NCBI GenBank assembly: GCA_958449275.1
Contig: CAUDHE010000081.1
Coordinates: 1-10,426 of the forward strand
Direction of reading: 5' to 3'
Source of the DNA: an uncultured Alistipes sp.
Lineage (GTDB): Bacteria; Bacteroidota; Bacteroidia; Bacteroidales; Rikenellaceae
Length of the DNA: 10,426 nt
Below are positions 1 to 7,202 of the stretch, in pieces. A program made the position numbers and the translations under genes. The notes under the pieces were generated by a model that searched no databases, was not told where the DNA came from, and saw only the letters and a program-made list of their open reading frames with translations. Within the stretch, counting starts at the first letter, position 1. Each line of letters begins with the position of its first letter.

Positions 1-1
1 C

Positions 2-223
2 TGTACCACTTCGGCCGACGGCGAAGGCGTGGATGTGTGGCTCGGAAGCGATCCCTCGAGAAAGCTCGATGCCGTAATATGCACCGTGGATTTGGACAAG
101 CGCGACGCCGAGATGAAGCTCATGGTGGGGTGTACTGTCGAGGAGCGCAATTACATCGAATGTTTTTACAACGCATGGCCCGACATGGGCGGCATGATCG
201 TAACGAGGGACGGGCGTGAGTAG
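2..223 (+). CDS. Hypothetical protein, C-terminal fragment (5' end outside window)
   Basis: This is an open frame from the left edge to a TAG stop, 73 visible codons. I do not recognise the family. The visible part is mixed hydrophilic, with no membrane segment. It has three internal Cys (in VICTV, VGCTV and IECFY) and an aromatic/Gly patch near the end (YNAWPDMGGM), and finishes in TRDGRE. The frame stays open through the left edge with GC-rich third positions like the other genes, which supports real coding. A GTG at 29 could act as a start, but nothing promoter-like precedes it, so a gene continuing from the left is more likely. It runs convergent to the MFS permease gene. Function unknown; that it is coding is moderately sure. 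Confidence 0.55.
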   Translation, partial: CTTSADGEGVDVWLGSDPSRKLDAVICTVDLDKRDAEMKLMVGCTVEERNYIECFYNAWPDMGGMIVTRDGRE

Positions 224-308
224 AGTACGATCGAACCTCTGTATATTTTATGGTTCGTCGAGACTGAGCGGTCGGTTTTCGGGATTGTTGTTCGCCTACG
301 GTCGTATT

Positions 309-325
309 GCGACTCTGCGAGTTGC
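309..325. repeat. Short inverted repeat, 7-bp stem with 3-nt loop
   Basis: GCGACTC and GAGTTGC flank a TGC loop; one of the seven pairs is G-T. It abuts and slightly overlaps the larger hairpin at 321-360. Small enough to be chance in a GC-rich gap. Confidence 0.3.
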
Positions 326-360
326 GCGGGCCGCAGCCTCGCCCCGCGGAGGCCCGCAAC
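321..360. repeat. GC-rich hairpin, about 10-bp stem with 2-nt bulge
   Basis: The left arm GTTGCG(CG)GGCC pairs with the right arm GGCCCGCAAC once a two-base bulge is allowed, leaving an 18-nt loop. It lies between convergent genes and may mark transcript ends. Its right arm is shared with the alternative hairpin at 346-385, so the two cannot form together. Confidence 0.45.
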
Positions 361-385
361 GGCATTCGTATCGTTGCGTCTCCGC
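346..385. repeat. Alternative hairpin, 7+6 bp stem
   Basis: CGCAACG (355-361) and CGTTGCG (372-378) pair perfectly around a 10-nt loop. The stem continues with GCGGAG (346-351) pairing CTCCGC (380-385) across a small 3/1 internal loop. A further repeat, GCATTCG (362-368) with CGAATGC (397-403), competes with it. No T-tract follows on either strand. Confidence 0.45.
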
Positions 386-458
386 AGGCCGCGGCCCGAA
401 TGCAAATAATGGAATGACGCTGATGGTCGTGGGGCGGCGGAGAACCCGATTTGCGAAG

Positions 459-1727
459 TTATTTTTTTGTTGCGGGAGTATGATCGTAGCGGAAGAAGAG
501 GGCGAACAATACGGCTACCGCGAGAGCATAAGCCGCGAAGACGAGCCATGCGCTTTGCCAGCCCGCAATCATGGCCGAACCTTCCGCGCCGTTGTATACC
601 AGTCTGTTGACGACAGCTTGGGCACCCAAAGTGCCGATGGTGGCGCCTATTCCGTTGGTCATTATCATGAACAGTCCCTGTGCCGAAGATCGGATGGCGA
701 CGTCGGTCTGCTCGTTTACGAATAGCGATCCCGATATGTTGAAGAAGTCGAACGCCACGCCGTAGACGATCATCGACAGTACGAACATCCACACACCTCC
801 GCCGGGGTTGCCCAGTCCGAAAAGTCCGAAGCGCAGCACCCACGACAGCATGGCGATGAGCATCACGCGTTTGATTCCGAACCGCTTGAGGCAGAACGGT
901 ATGAGCAGTATGCAGAGTGTTTCGGAGATCTGCGACAGCGAAATGAGTGCATTGGCATGGTTGGCTCCGAATGTCGAAGCGAATTCGGGTACGTCGCGGT
1001 AGGACGATATGAACGGATTGGCGAAGCCGTTGGTTATCTGCAACGACACGCCCAGCAATATCGAGAATAGGAAGAACATCGCCATGCGGCTGTCTTTGAA
1101 GAGAGTGAAAGCCCTCAGCCCCAGCGCATCGATCATACTTTTCTTATCCGACGAAGCATTTACGGCACATGCGGGCAGCGTAAGAGCGTAGAGGGCGAGT
1201 ATCAGTCCCAGCACCGCGCATTGCAGGAATTGCATGCTTGTCATCTGGAATCCCGAGAAGTCGCACAGCAGCATTGAGCATATGAATCCTATTGTCCCCC
1301 ATACGCGTACGGGCGGGAACGCTTTCACGGGATCGAGTCCGTTGCGCTCCAAAACAGAGTAGGCGACCGAGTAGGAGAGCGCCACGGTAGGCATGTAGAA
1401 CGCCACGCTGAGCGAATAGAGCGTGAAGAGCGGTGCGAACATGACGCCGTCGCCCGCATTTGAGGCGTAGAGCCAGACGCAGCCCATTAAGATGGCGGCC
1501 AAAGCGTGGCATATGCCGAGCAGGCGCTGGGCCTGTACCCAGCGATCGGCGATGATGCCTATGACGGCGGGCATGAATATCGATACGATTCCCTGCATGG
1601 CGTAGAACATGCCGATATGCGAGGCCATGCCCGCATCGGCGAGATAGGAACCCATGGAGGTGAGATATGAACCCCATACTGCGAATTGCAGGAAGTTCAT
1701 GACGATGAGTCGAAGTTTTATGTTCAT
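459..1727 (-). CDS. MFS permease, nucleoside:H+ symporter (NHS/NupG-like) family
   Basis: A 422-residue, very hydrophobic inner-membrane protein with the length and pattern of a 12-helix major facilitator carrier. Signatures resembling E. coli NupG/XapB are visible: a motif-A-like GIIADRW at about 57-63, RVWGTIGFI at 141-149, and FDFFNISGSLFVNEQ at 326-340, with a hydrophilic central loop near 188-212. The NHS family imports nucleosides with protons; related Bacteroidetes proteins also sit beside glycoside hydrolases, where the substrate may be a sugar, so the substrate is open. I chose the start at 1727 (MNIKLRL) because the open frame further upstream runs into the beta-galactosidase gene and is Arg/Gly-rich shadow sequence. 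It is the last gene of the - strand set, 152 bp after the beta-galactosidase stop and separated from it by a terminator-like hairpin, so it may have its own promoter. Confidence 0.85.
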   Translation of the reverse strand: MNIKLRLIVMNFLQFAVWGSYLTSMGSYLADAGMASHIGMFYAMQGIVSIFMPAVIGIIADRWVQAQRLLGICHALAAILMGCVWLYASNAGDGVMFAPLFTLYSLSVAFYMPTVALSYSVAYSVLERNGLDPVKAFPPVRVWGTIGFICSMLLCDFSGFQMTSMQFLQCAVLGLILALYALTLPACAVNASSDKKSMIDALGLRAFTLFKDSRMAMFFLFSILLGVSLQITNGFANPFISSYRDVPEFASTFGANHANALISLSQISETLCILLIPFCLKRFGIKRVMLIAMLSWVLRFGLFGLGNPGGGVWMFVLSMIVYGVAFDFFNISGSLFVNEQTDVAIRSSAQGLFMIMTNGIGATIGTLGAQAVVNRLVYNGAEGSAMIAGWQSAWLVFAAYALAVAVLFALFFRYDHTPATKK

Positions 1728-1753
1728 AGTTGCGATACGTGATTTCGAGGATG

Positions 1754-1761
1754 TAAAGTTA
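1754..1761 (-). promoter_or_regulatory. Weak -7-like box upstream of the MFS gene
   Basis: On the - strand this reads TAACTTTA, one base off TAnnTTTG, 26 nt before the start codon. There is no TTTG at the expected -33 spacing, so it is only suggestive. Confidence 0.25.
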
Positions 1762-1814
1762 CCATTTATTTCGTTACGACGGCCGTCGCGACGACGATTT
1801 TTTGCGGCGCCGCT

Positions 1815-1859
1815 TTCACGAAAACACTGCGGGCGGCCCGATGAACCGAGCCGCCCGCA
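1815..1859 (-). terminator. Probable terminator after the beta-galactosidase gene
   Basis: TGCGGGCGGC (1828-1837) and GCCGCCCGCA (1850-1859) form a perfect 10-bp GC-rich stem with a 12-nt loop, starting 20 nt past the stop codon of the GH2 gene. On the - strand the stem is followed by GTGTTTTCGTG, a short T-run, so it fits a modest intrinsic terminator. It would reduce read-through into the MFS gene. Confidence 0.55.
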
Positions 1860-1879
1860 ACGTATTCGTCGCCGTCCGA

Positions 1880-4800
1880 TTATCGGATGGGCGAGATGAT
1901 GAAATTGAAGGTGTAGTCTTTGTAGTCGACCATGTACTGCGGCAGAGGTGTGTGACCCCACGAGGTGATGCAGCCAAGCCCCTGCTGAACCAGATCGAAG
2001 CAGAGGTAGGTCTTGCCGTCGGCCTTCAGGTCGCCCGAGTGACGCTGCGGCGCGCCGACCGACACATCCATCGACTCGATAGAGTAGGGGATGGCTGAAG
2101 CCGAGAAGGCGTTTTCGGCCACGATGCCGAGGCCCGCGCCCGCCGTGTCGACGACATTGAAATAGCGCAGGTCGGAACGGGTGCCCGATTCCTGAGGACG
2201 CACGTAACGCTCGTTGTACTGTTCGGCTACCGTCTCGTTGTAGATGCCGATATTGGCGCAACTCTTGCGGTCCGAGTAGTTCTCCACGCCGCCGCGGCCG
2301 TAGTACTCCAGCATGTTGAAACGCGCGGGCAGCTCCATGCGCATGCCGAAGCGGAACATGCCCGACACCTTGGCCTCCTTGTCGGTGGTCATGGCCTGCG
2401 AGACCTTGATTTGGCCTTCGCCGTTGATAGTGTAGGTGATGGTCATGGCGGCTTTCACCTGAGGCAGATCGTAGTCGGCCTTAACCGTCGCCACGCCGTT
2501 CTCGACCTTGGCGTCGAAGTTGCGGAGATTCATGCGGGGGTTGCGCCATGCGGCGAAACGATCCTGAAGGCGTGCTCCGAGGTCGTTCTCGGTCGGTGCG
2601 CGCCAGAAGTTGGGACGCAGCGACGAACCCTCGGCCATGAGCGACATTTGTCCGTAGACCATCTCGTTGATGAAGCCCTCGCGGTCGAACGATATGCGCC
2701 AGTCGTAACCCTCGACCTCGGTGCATTTCTCGAATTTGGTGACGGTGATGGGACGCGGAGACTCTTTCATGGCGAACGCCTTGGCGGTGTCGTAGTCGCG
2801 CAGGATCATCTGATTCTCGGCCACGGCATAGCCGATGTCGAGCAGAGGCTGTTTCTCTTTCAGCACGTAACGTACGTTGACCAACACTTCGTCGGCGGCG
2901 GGGCAGATGTCGGCGGCCGTGTAGCCCAGTTCGATCACTTTGCGCTGCTGCGGCGCGACGTCCAAATTCTCCATGCGGCCCGCTTTGGTTACCTTGCCGT
3001 TCTGGACCAGCTCCCACTCCAGCGCATAGGGGGCGAGCGTGGTGAAGAAGTTCTCGTTGTATACCTCCACCTTGGCGGCAGCGAGATCCACGGGTGTCGT
3101 CCAGATCGACTGGTACTGGCGGCGTACTTCGTAAGCCTGCGCCTGGGGCGTGCGGTCGGGAGCTATGAACCCGTTGCAGTTGAATGAATTGTCGGTGGCG
3201 TCGTAGTTGTTGTAATCGCCGCCGTAGGTGAACGATACCTTGCCGTCTTTCTCGTAGCGGGTGAAGCCCTGATCGACGAAGTCCCAAATGAAACCGCCCT
3301 GATAACGGTCGTACTTGCGGATCAGATCCCAGTACTCTTTGAATCCGCCGAGCGAATTACCCATCGCATGGGCGTACTCGCACTGGATGAGAGGTTTCGA
3401 GGGAGAGTTCTTAAGGTAGTTTTCGCACCAGTTGTAGTCGGCGTACATGGGGCACATGATGTCCGAGAACTCGGTGTGCATGGCCTGTTCGTAATGTATC
3501 GGACGCGAGGGGTCGTAGTCGCGTATCCAGCGGTAGCAGGCCTCGAAATTGGGACCCATGCCCGCCTCGTTGCCCATGCTCCAAATGATGATCGACGGGT
3601 GGTTCTTGTCGCGCAGCACCATGCGGCTGTCGCGTTCCAGATGAGCCTTGGCGAAGATGGGGTTTTTGGCCAGCGTCTGCTCGCCGTAACCCATTCCGTG
3701 CGATTCGATGTTACCCTCGTCCAAAACGTAGATTCCGTATTCGTCGCAGAGGTCGTACCATTCGGGAGTATCGGGGTAGTGGCAGGTGCGCACGGCGTTG
3801 ATGTTGAACTCCTTCATGAGGCGGATATCTTGGATCATGCGCTCGCGCGACATTACGAATCCCTTCTGCGGATCGACCTCGTGGCGGTTGGCGCCCTTTA
3901 TCAGGACGGGTTTGCCGTTCACCAGAAGCTGTCCGTCGCGGATCTCCGACGTGCGGAATCCGACGCGTTGCGCGATGGCCTCCGTCACGCCGCGGCCGTC
4001 GTTCACGGCCACCGTCAGTTTATAGAGCTCGGGAGTCTCGGCCGTCCATTTGGCAGGATCCTTAACTTCCAGAGTCAAATGGGCTTTGCCGTTTTTGGGT
4101 GCGGCCGTACCTTCGGCCACTACCGTTCCCTGCTTGTCGAGCAGTTTCACGTCGGCGCTCTTGACGGCTGCCGTGAAATCCATGTCCAGATCGAGAACGG
4201 CATCTTTGTATTCGGTATCGAGTACGGGGGTGGCTTTCATGTCGAGCAGGCGGGCCTTGGGACGCGCCGTCAGGTCGACGTCGCGCGAAATGCCGCTCAG
4301 ACGCCACAGGTCCTGATCCTCGAGATACGAGCCGTCGCACCAGCGGAAGATCTGCAAGGCGATGAGGTTTTCGCCCGTCTTGACGAATTTGGTGATGTCG
4401 AACGACGTGCCGAGGTGGCTGTCCTCCGAGTAGCCGACGAACTTGCCGTTGACCCACACGTATACATTCGACACCGCCGCGCCGATGTTGAGGAATATCT
4501 CGCGGCCCGACCAGTCGGCGGGAATGTTCACCGTGCGGCGATACGATCCCACGTGGTTCTGTTCTACGGGTACGTTGGGCGGGTCGTTGCGGAAGTTGTT
4601 GCGCCATGCGTAACCCACGTTCACGTAGATGGGATCGCCGTAGCCGTTCAGCTCCCACATGGCGGGAACCTCCATCGGAGCCCATGCGGCATCGTTGTAG
4701 TCGGCGCGATAGAAGTCGGTCGGACGCTGGTCGGCGTTCTCCACCCAGTTGAAACGCCATGTGCCGTTGAGCGATATGCGATAGGGATTCTCCTTGTCGC

Positions 4801-4969
4801 AATATTTGCCCGCGGCGGCATCGGCCGTGTCGAAGATTTTGTAGGTCGCGTGCATGGGCGCGCGGTTGATTTGGTTAACCTCGGCGTCGTGCCACTCGGT
4901 GAAGGTCTGAGCGTACGCTGCCGAAGCGGCCAAAGTTGCCAGTAATAATACCGATAGTCTTTTCATCAT
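1880..4969 (-). CDS. Secreted GH2 beta-galactosidase (LacZ-type, five-domain)
   Basis: 1029 residues, the usual full length of the LacZ-type GH2 branch, which hydrolyses terminal beta-galactosides by a retaining mechanism. A signal peptide (MMKRL, hydrophobic core, cleavage after AYA at 20, Gln at +1) predicts the periplasm. Domains in order: sugar-binding jelly roll (about 60-235, with DGSYLEDQD at 212-220), Ig-like (236-340), TIM barrel (342-640), a second Ig-like domain (about 645-735) and the Bgal small-chain domain (about 745-1029, with RPNFWRAPTENDLG and TSWGHTPL). By comparison with E. coli LacZ the acid/base is Glu468 (NEAG) and the nucleophile Glu531 (QCEYAHAMGNS); His397 (TCHYP) and Glu422 (NIESHG) match the metal/substrate residues. 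All key residues are present, so it is probably active. The start is 4969 or the next ATG at 4966. It begins 47 bp after the EEP gene with no promoter-like boxes between, so the two are probably co-transcribed. Exact substrate (lactose, galactan or host glycan) cannot be read from sequence. Confidence 0.93.
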   Translation of the reverse strand: MMKRLSVLLLATLAASAAYAQTFTEWHDAEVNQINRAPMHATYKIFDTADAAAGKYCDKENPYRISLNGTWRFNWVENADQRPTDFYRADYNDAAWAPMEVPAMWELNGYGDPIYVNVGYAWRNNFRNDPPNVPVEQNHVGSYRRTVNIPADWSGREIFLNIGAAVSNVYVWVNGKFVGYSEDSHLGTSFDITKFVKTGENLIALQIFRWCDGSYLEDQDLWRLSGISRDVDLTARPKARLLDMKATPVLDTEYKDAVLDLDMDFTAAVKSADVKLLDKQGTVVAEGTAAPKNGKAHLTLEVKDPAKWTAETPELYKLTVAVNDGRGVTEAIAQRVGFRTSEIRDGQLLVNGKPVLIKGANRHEVDPQKGFVMSRERMIQDIRLMKEFNINAVRTCHYPDTPEWYDLCDEYGIYVLDEGNIESHGMGYGEQTLAKNPIFAKAHLERDSRMVLRDKNHPSIIIWSMGNEAGMGPNFEACYRWIRDYDPSRPIHYEQAMHTEFSDIMCPMYADYNWCENYLKNSPSKPLIQCEYAHAMGNSLGGFKEYWDLIRKYDRYQGGFIWDFVDQGFTRYEKDGKVSFTYGGDYNNYDATDNSFNCNGFIAPDRTPQAQAYEVRRQYQSIWTTPVDLAAAKVEVYNENFFTTLAPYALEWELVQNGKVTKAGRMENLDVAPQQRKVIELGYTAADICPAADEVLVNVRYVLKEKQPLLDIGYAVAENQMILRDYDTAKAFAMKESPRPITVTKFEKCTEVEGYDWRISFDREGFINEMVYGQMSLMAEGSSLRPNFWRAPTENDLGARLQDRFAAWRNPRMNLRNFDAKVENGVATVKADYDLPQVKAAMTITYTINGEGQIKVSQAMTTDKEAKVSGMFRFGMRMELPARFNMLEYYGRGGVENYSDRKSCANIGIYNETVAEQYNERYVRPQESGTRSDLRYFNVVDTAGAGLGIVAENAFSASAIPYSIESMDVSVGAPQRHSGDLKADGKTYLCFDLVQQGLGCITSWGHTPLPQYMVDYKDYTFNFIISPIR

Positions 4970-5016
4970 AGATTAATATTTGCAGTTTAAGTCGTTTTGC
5001 GTAAAAGCTCCGCCCG

Positions 5017-5940
5017 TTACCGCTTGCCGAAGCGGATGCGTGCCGCCACGGGATAGTGGTCCGACGGGCATCGGCGCACGTAGCGGCGGAAACTGATCTC
5101 CTGCGGAGCGGCGTCGCCTTTCAGTTCGGCGGAATCCTCCTCGCTCGGAGTCCAGTAGCTGTCGGTCAGCACGGCGTAGTTGCCCACCTCGAAGCTCGGC
5201 GACAGGAAAATGTGGTCGATGCGGCTCTCGGTGTGATAGTCGGGTTTGAAGCTGTTGAACGTGCCGTTGCGAGCGAACTTTTTCTCGGCAGCCTCGAACG
5301 AATCCTTCAGTATGCCCGACGAGGCGAAGATTCCGTATATTTCGTTGGTTTGGTCGACGTTGTAGTCGCCCGTTATTATGACGGGTTCTTTCCCGCACAT
5401 CTCGCGCACCTTGGCCACGATGAGTTTCGCACCTTCGCGGCGCGCCTCGACGCCTATGTGGTCCATGTGAAGATTGAAATACCAGAATTTCCGTTTGGTC
5501 TGTCTGTCGCGGAAACGCGCATAGCTGCACACGCGCGGCAGTGCGGCGTCCCAACCTTTCGATCCCGCGACATCGGGAGTCTGCGAGATCCAAAAGTCGC
5601 CCGATTCGAGCAGTTCGAAACGGGAGCGTTTGTAAAATATGGGTTCGTGCTCGCCGCCGTGCTTGCCGTCGTCGCGGCCCGCGCCCACGTGGTCGTAGTC
5701 GGTCAGTCGGGCGAGCATGTCGTCGAGCTGGTTCTTCTTCACCTCCTGCGCGCCGAAGATGTCGTAGTCGACCCATTGCACCAGTTCGCAGATCACGGGG
5801 CAGCGTTGTGCCCAGCCGTCGCCCTTATGGGTGTCGCTCGAATTGTCGTTGCGGATGTTGTATGATCCGACGGTGAGGTTCTGCGCTGCGGCCGCAGTCA
5901 GCACGAGCGTGAACGTTAAAAGAAACAGTGTGCGTTTCAT
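5017..5940 (-). CDS. Secreted endonuclease/exonuclease/phosphatase (EEP) family protein
   Basis: 307 residues, a usual length for a single-domain EEP protein (DNase I/sphingomyelinase/inositol phosphatase fold, metal-dependent phosphoester hydrolysis). A signal peptide ends near TAAAA-Q at 15-20, so it is probably periplasmic. Catalytic landmarks are in order: Asn28 (SYNIR), Glu66 (GAQEV), His158/Asp160 (NLHMDHIG), Asp192/Asn194 (TGDYN), Asp242/His243 (RIDHIF) and the terminal Asp294/His295 (PSDHYP). All metal and catalytic positions look intact. Substrate is unknown: nucleic acid, phospholipid head group and sugar-phosphodiester are all possible, and nothing in the sequence favours one. It lies between the ROK kinase (88-bp gap with a strong hairpin) and the GH2 gene (47-bp gap). 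No good promoter is visible directly upstream, so it probably depends on transcription from the kinase promoter. Confidence 0.88.
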   Translation of the reverse strand: MKRTLFLLTFTLVLTAAAAQNLTVGSYNIRNDNSSDTHKGDGWAQRCPVICELVQWVDYDIFGAQEVKKNQLDDMLARLTDYDHVGAGRDDGKHGGEHEPIFYKRSRFELLESGDFWISQTPDVAGSKGWDAALPRVCSYARFRDRQTKRKFWYFNLHMDHIGVEARREGAKLIVAKVREMCGKEPVIITGDYNVDQTNEIYGIFASSGILKDSFEAAEKKFARNGTFNSFKPDYHTESRIDHIFLSPSFEVGNYAVLTDSYWTPSEEDSAELKGDAAPQEISFRRYVRRCPSDHYPVAARIRFGKR

Positions 5941-5970
5941 TGTGATGGCAGGTTATGTCGTAAGGTTTTA

Positions 5971-5999
5971 CAGTCCGCGCCACCAAGCGCGGCGGACTG
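5971..5999 (-). repeat. Strong hairpin between the ROK and EEP genes
   Basis: CAGTCCGC (5971-5978) pairs with GCGGACTG (5992-5999), and two more G-C pairs form inside after a one-base bulge, leaving an 8-nt loop. On the - strand it is followed by TAAAACC rather than a T-run, so it is not a classic terminator. An mRNA processing or stability element, or a partial attenuator lowering expression of the genes after the kinase, is plausible. Confidence 0.45.
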
Positions 6000-6028
6000 C
6001 CGATATCGCCGTGCGATGTCGAATTTTG

Positions 6029-7138
6029 TTATTTTGTCCGGTGTTTGTCGATCTCGTTCAGGGCGAAAGCATATGCGCCCAGCGATATGGCCGTGCTGGC
6101 CCCGATCTTCGAGATCATGACGCCCACGCGTTTCTGCGGATCGTAGGTCACCTCGCGATCCGATCCGTAGACCTTTATGCTCCGCGACTCGCCGCGGGCG
6201 AACTCGGCGAATTGCGCCTCGTTGTCCAAATCGTAGACTTTCATCTGCACGCGGTTGAGCGTTCCGCCGTCGAGCGAGCGTATTTGCGAGCGCAATTCGC
6301 GCAGCAGCGACGGCATGATATATTTCGCCGCCGCGGTGATGCCGCCGCCGATTACGATCACTCCGTCGATCAGCGTCACCGCCGTGGCCATTGCGTCGCC
6401 CGCCACGGTACCCATCGACTCGAATGCTTTTTGCGCGGCCTCGCGGTCGCCTTCGCGCTTGCCTTCGGCTATGTCGAAGATATCTTTGGGCTCCAGCGAG
6501 GGATCGTCGATGCCCGACTGCTCGGCATATACCCGTTTGACGGCACGTACGGCCACGCCGTCCTCTACCATCACGTCGGGCATGTATTTGTGCTTCAGGC
6601 AGAAAGTCTCCACGCACGAGTTGTCGCCAACGTGCAGTTCGCCGTCGGTGACGAATCCGAACCCGAATCCCGTACCGAAGGTGTAGCCCAGCAGGTTGCG
6701 GCATCGTTTGCTGCTGCCTGCGGCGGCCAGTCGGTCGTTAAGCTCGGGCAGCGCGCCCGCCAGCGCCTCGCCGTAGGCATATAGGTCGGCGTCGTTGTTT
6801 ATGTATACGGGGATGCCGAACTTGTCCTTGAGGAAGGGACCCAGCGCCACTCCGTCGCGGAACGACGGGAAGTTGGGCAGATGGCCGCCTATGATGCCGT
6901 TGGGATAGTCGGCGGGACCCGGAAAGGCGAAACTTATGGCCGCGGGCTCGGCGTCGAGCTGCGCGATCACTCGTTCGAAGCCCTCCACCATCGTGGCCAG
7001 GCAACGATCGAGGTCGTCGGCGTTCGACGGCAAGGTTATGGGGTCCACTATGAATTTGTTGGCGCGCATGGCGCCGAATACGAAATTGGTTCCGCCGGCG
7101 TCGAGCGTGACCACCGTGCGGTTATCTTCTCTGTACAT
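6029..7138 (-). CDS. ROK-family sugar kinase (glucokinase-like), no canonical zinc motif
   Basis: 369 residues, longer than the 300-320 of many ROK kinases. ROK (repressor/ORF/kinase) proteins phosphorylate hexoses or amino sugars with ATP; with no N-terminal DNA-binding domain and no signal peptide this is a cytoplasmic kinase rather than a regulator. Visible are the N-terminal phosphate-binding LDAGGTN (12-18), the catalytic-Asp region NNDAD (114-118, probable base Asp116), the adenosine-side GYTFGTGFGFGF (151-162) and VIGGGI (262-267). The canonical zinc site (GH, then CxCGxxGCxE) is collapsed to GELHVGDNSCVETFC (166-180): the likely substrate His169 and Glu177 remain but the Cys cluster is gone. 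An extension at about 285-345 adds length. Sugar specificity (glucose, galactose, other) is undetermined. A promoter with a perfect TATCTTTG box lies in the 64-bp gap upstream, so it probably starts its own transcript that can run on into the EEP and GH2 genes. Confidence 0.85.
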   Translation of the reverse strand: MYREDNRTVVTLDAGGTNFVFGAMRANKFIVDPITLPSNADDLDRCLATMVEGFERVIAQLDAEPAAISFAFPGPADYPNGIIGGHLPNFPSFRDGVALGPFLKDKFGIPVYINNDADLYAYGEALAGALPELNDRLAAAGSSKRCRNLLGYTFGTGFGFGFVTDGELHVGDNSCVETFCLKHKYMPDVMVEDGVAVRAVKRVYAEQSGIDDPSLEPKDIFDIAEGKREGDREAAQKAFESMGTVAGDAMATAVTLIDGVIVIGGGITAAAKYIMPSLLRELRSQIRSLDGGTLNRVQMKVYDLDNEAQFAEFARGESRSIKVYGSDREVTYDPQKRVGVMISKIGASTAISLGAYAFALNEIDKHRTK

Positions 7139-7168
7139 TGCGTAGTTCGTTTAGATTAGAAAATTACA

Positions 7169-7200
7169 CAAAGATAACATCTTTTTCGGAGAAAACGAAA
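7169..7200 (-). promoter_or_regulatory. Probable promoter of the ROK kinase gene
   Basis: On the - strand, TTTC (7197-7200), a 20-nt spacer, then TATCTTTG (7169-7176). The second box is a perfect match to the Bacteroidetes -7 consensus TAnnTTTG; the first is one base off TTTG. It lies 30 nt before the start codon. Confidence 0.6.
7170..7184. repeat. Small dyad over the ROK promoter -7 box
   Basis: AAAGAT (7170-7175) and ATCTTT (7179-7184) are perfect inverted copies around a 3-nt centre and overlap the -7 box. It could be an operator half-site pair, but short AT-rich dyads also arise by chance. Confidence 0.3.
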
Positions 7201-7202
7201 CG

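Larger units (their letters stand above)
224..458. other. Convergent intergenic region with GC-rich inverted repeats
   Basis: This 235-bp gap lies between the 3' ends of two converging genes. I see no convincing gene in it. It holds several overlapping inverted repeats, listed separately. None is followed by a clear T-run on either strand, so they are not textbook intrinsic terminators, though a bidirectional transcription-end or 3'-end stabilising role is plausible from position. Confidence 0.5.

Noticed and set aside
29..223. Complete small protein starting at GTG 29
   Set aside because: The frame is open to the left edge and no promoter-like boxes precede it, so a truncated larger gene is more likely.
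216..725. 169-codon + strand frame starting at the end of the first gene
   Set aside because: Most of it is antisense to the permease, with a low-complexity Arg/Ser/Gly start and no family resemblance.
166..843. 225-codon - strand frame across the convergent gap
   Set aside because: Arg-rich composition, overlaps the permease gene in another frame, and matches no family; treated as a shadow.
1728..2261. N-terminal extension of the MFS permease to 600 residues
   Set aside because: The added 178 residues are Arg/Gly/Ser-rich, non-membrane sequence lying over the end of the GH2 gene and its terminator. The family begins at MNIKLRL.
3368..4945. 525-codon open frame antisense to the beta-galactosidase
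   Set aside because: Its codons are the exact reverse complements of the GH2 codons, so a stop needs a TTA, CTA or TCA codon in the GH2, which are rare in this GC-rich gene. The protein looks like no family. The same alignment explains the long antisense frames at 5056-5865, 5831-6784, 7320-8228 and 8301-9491.
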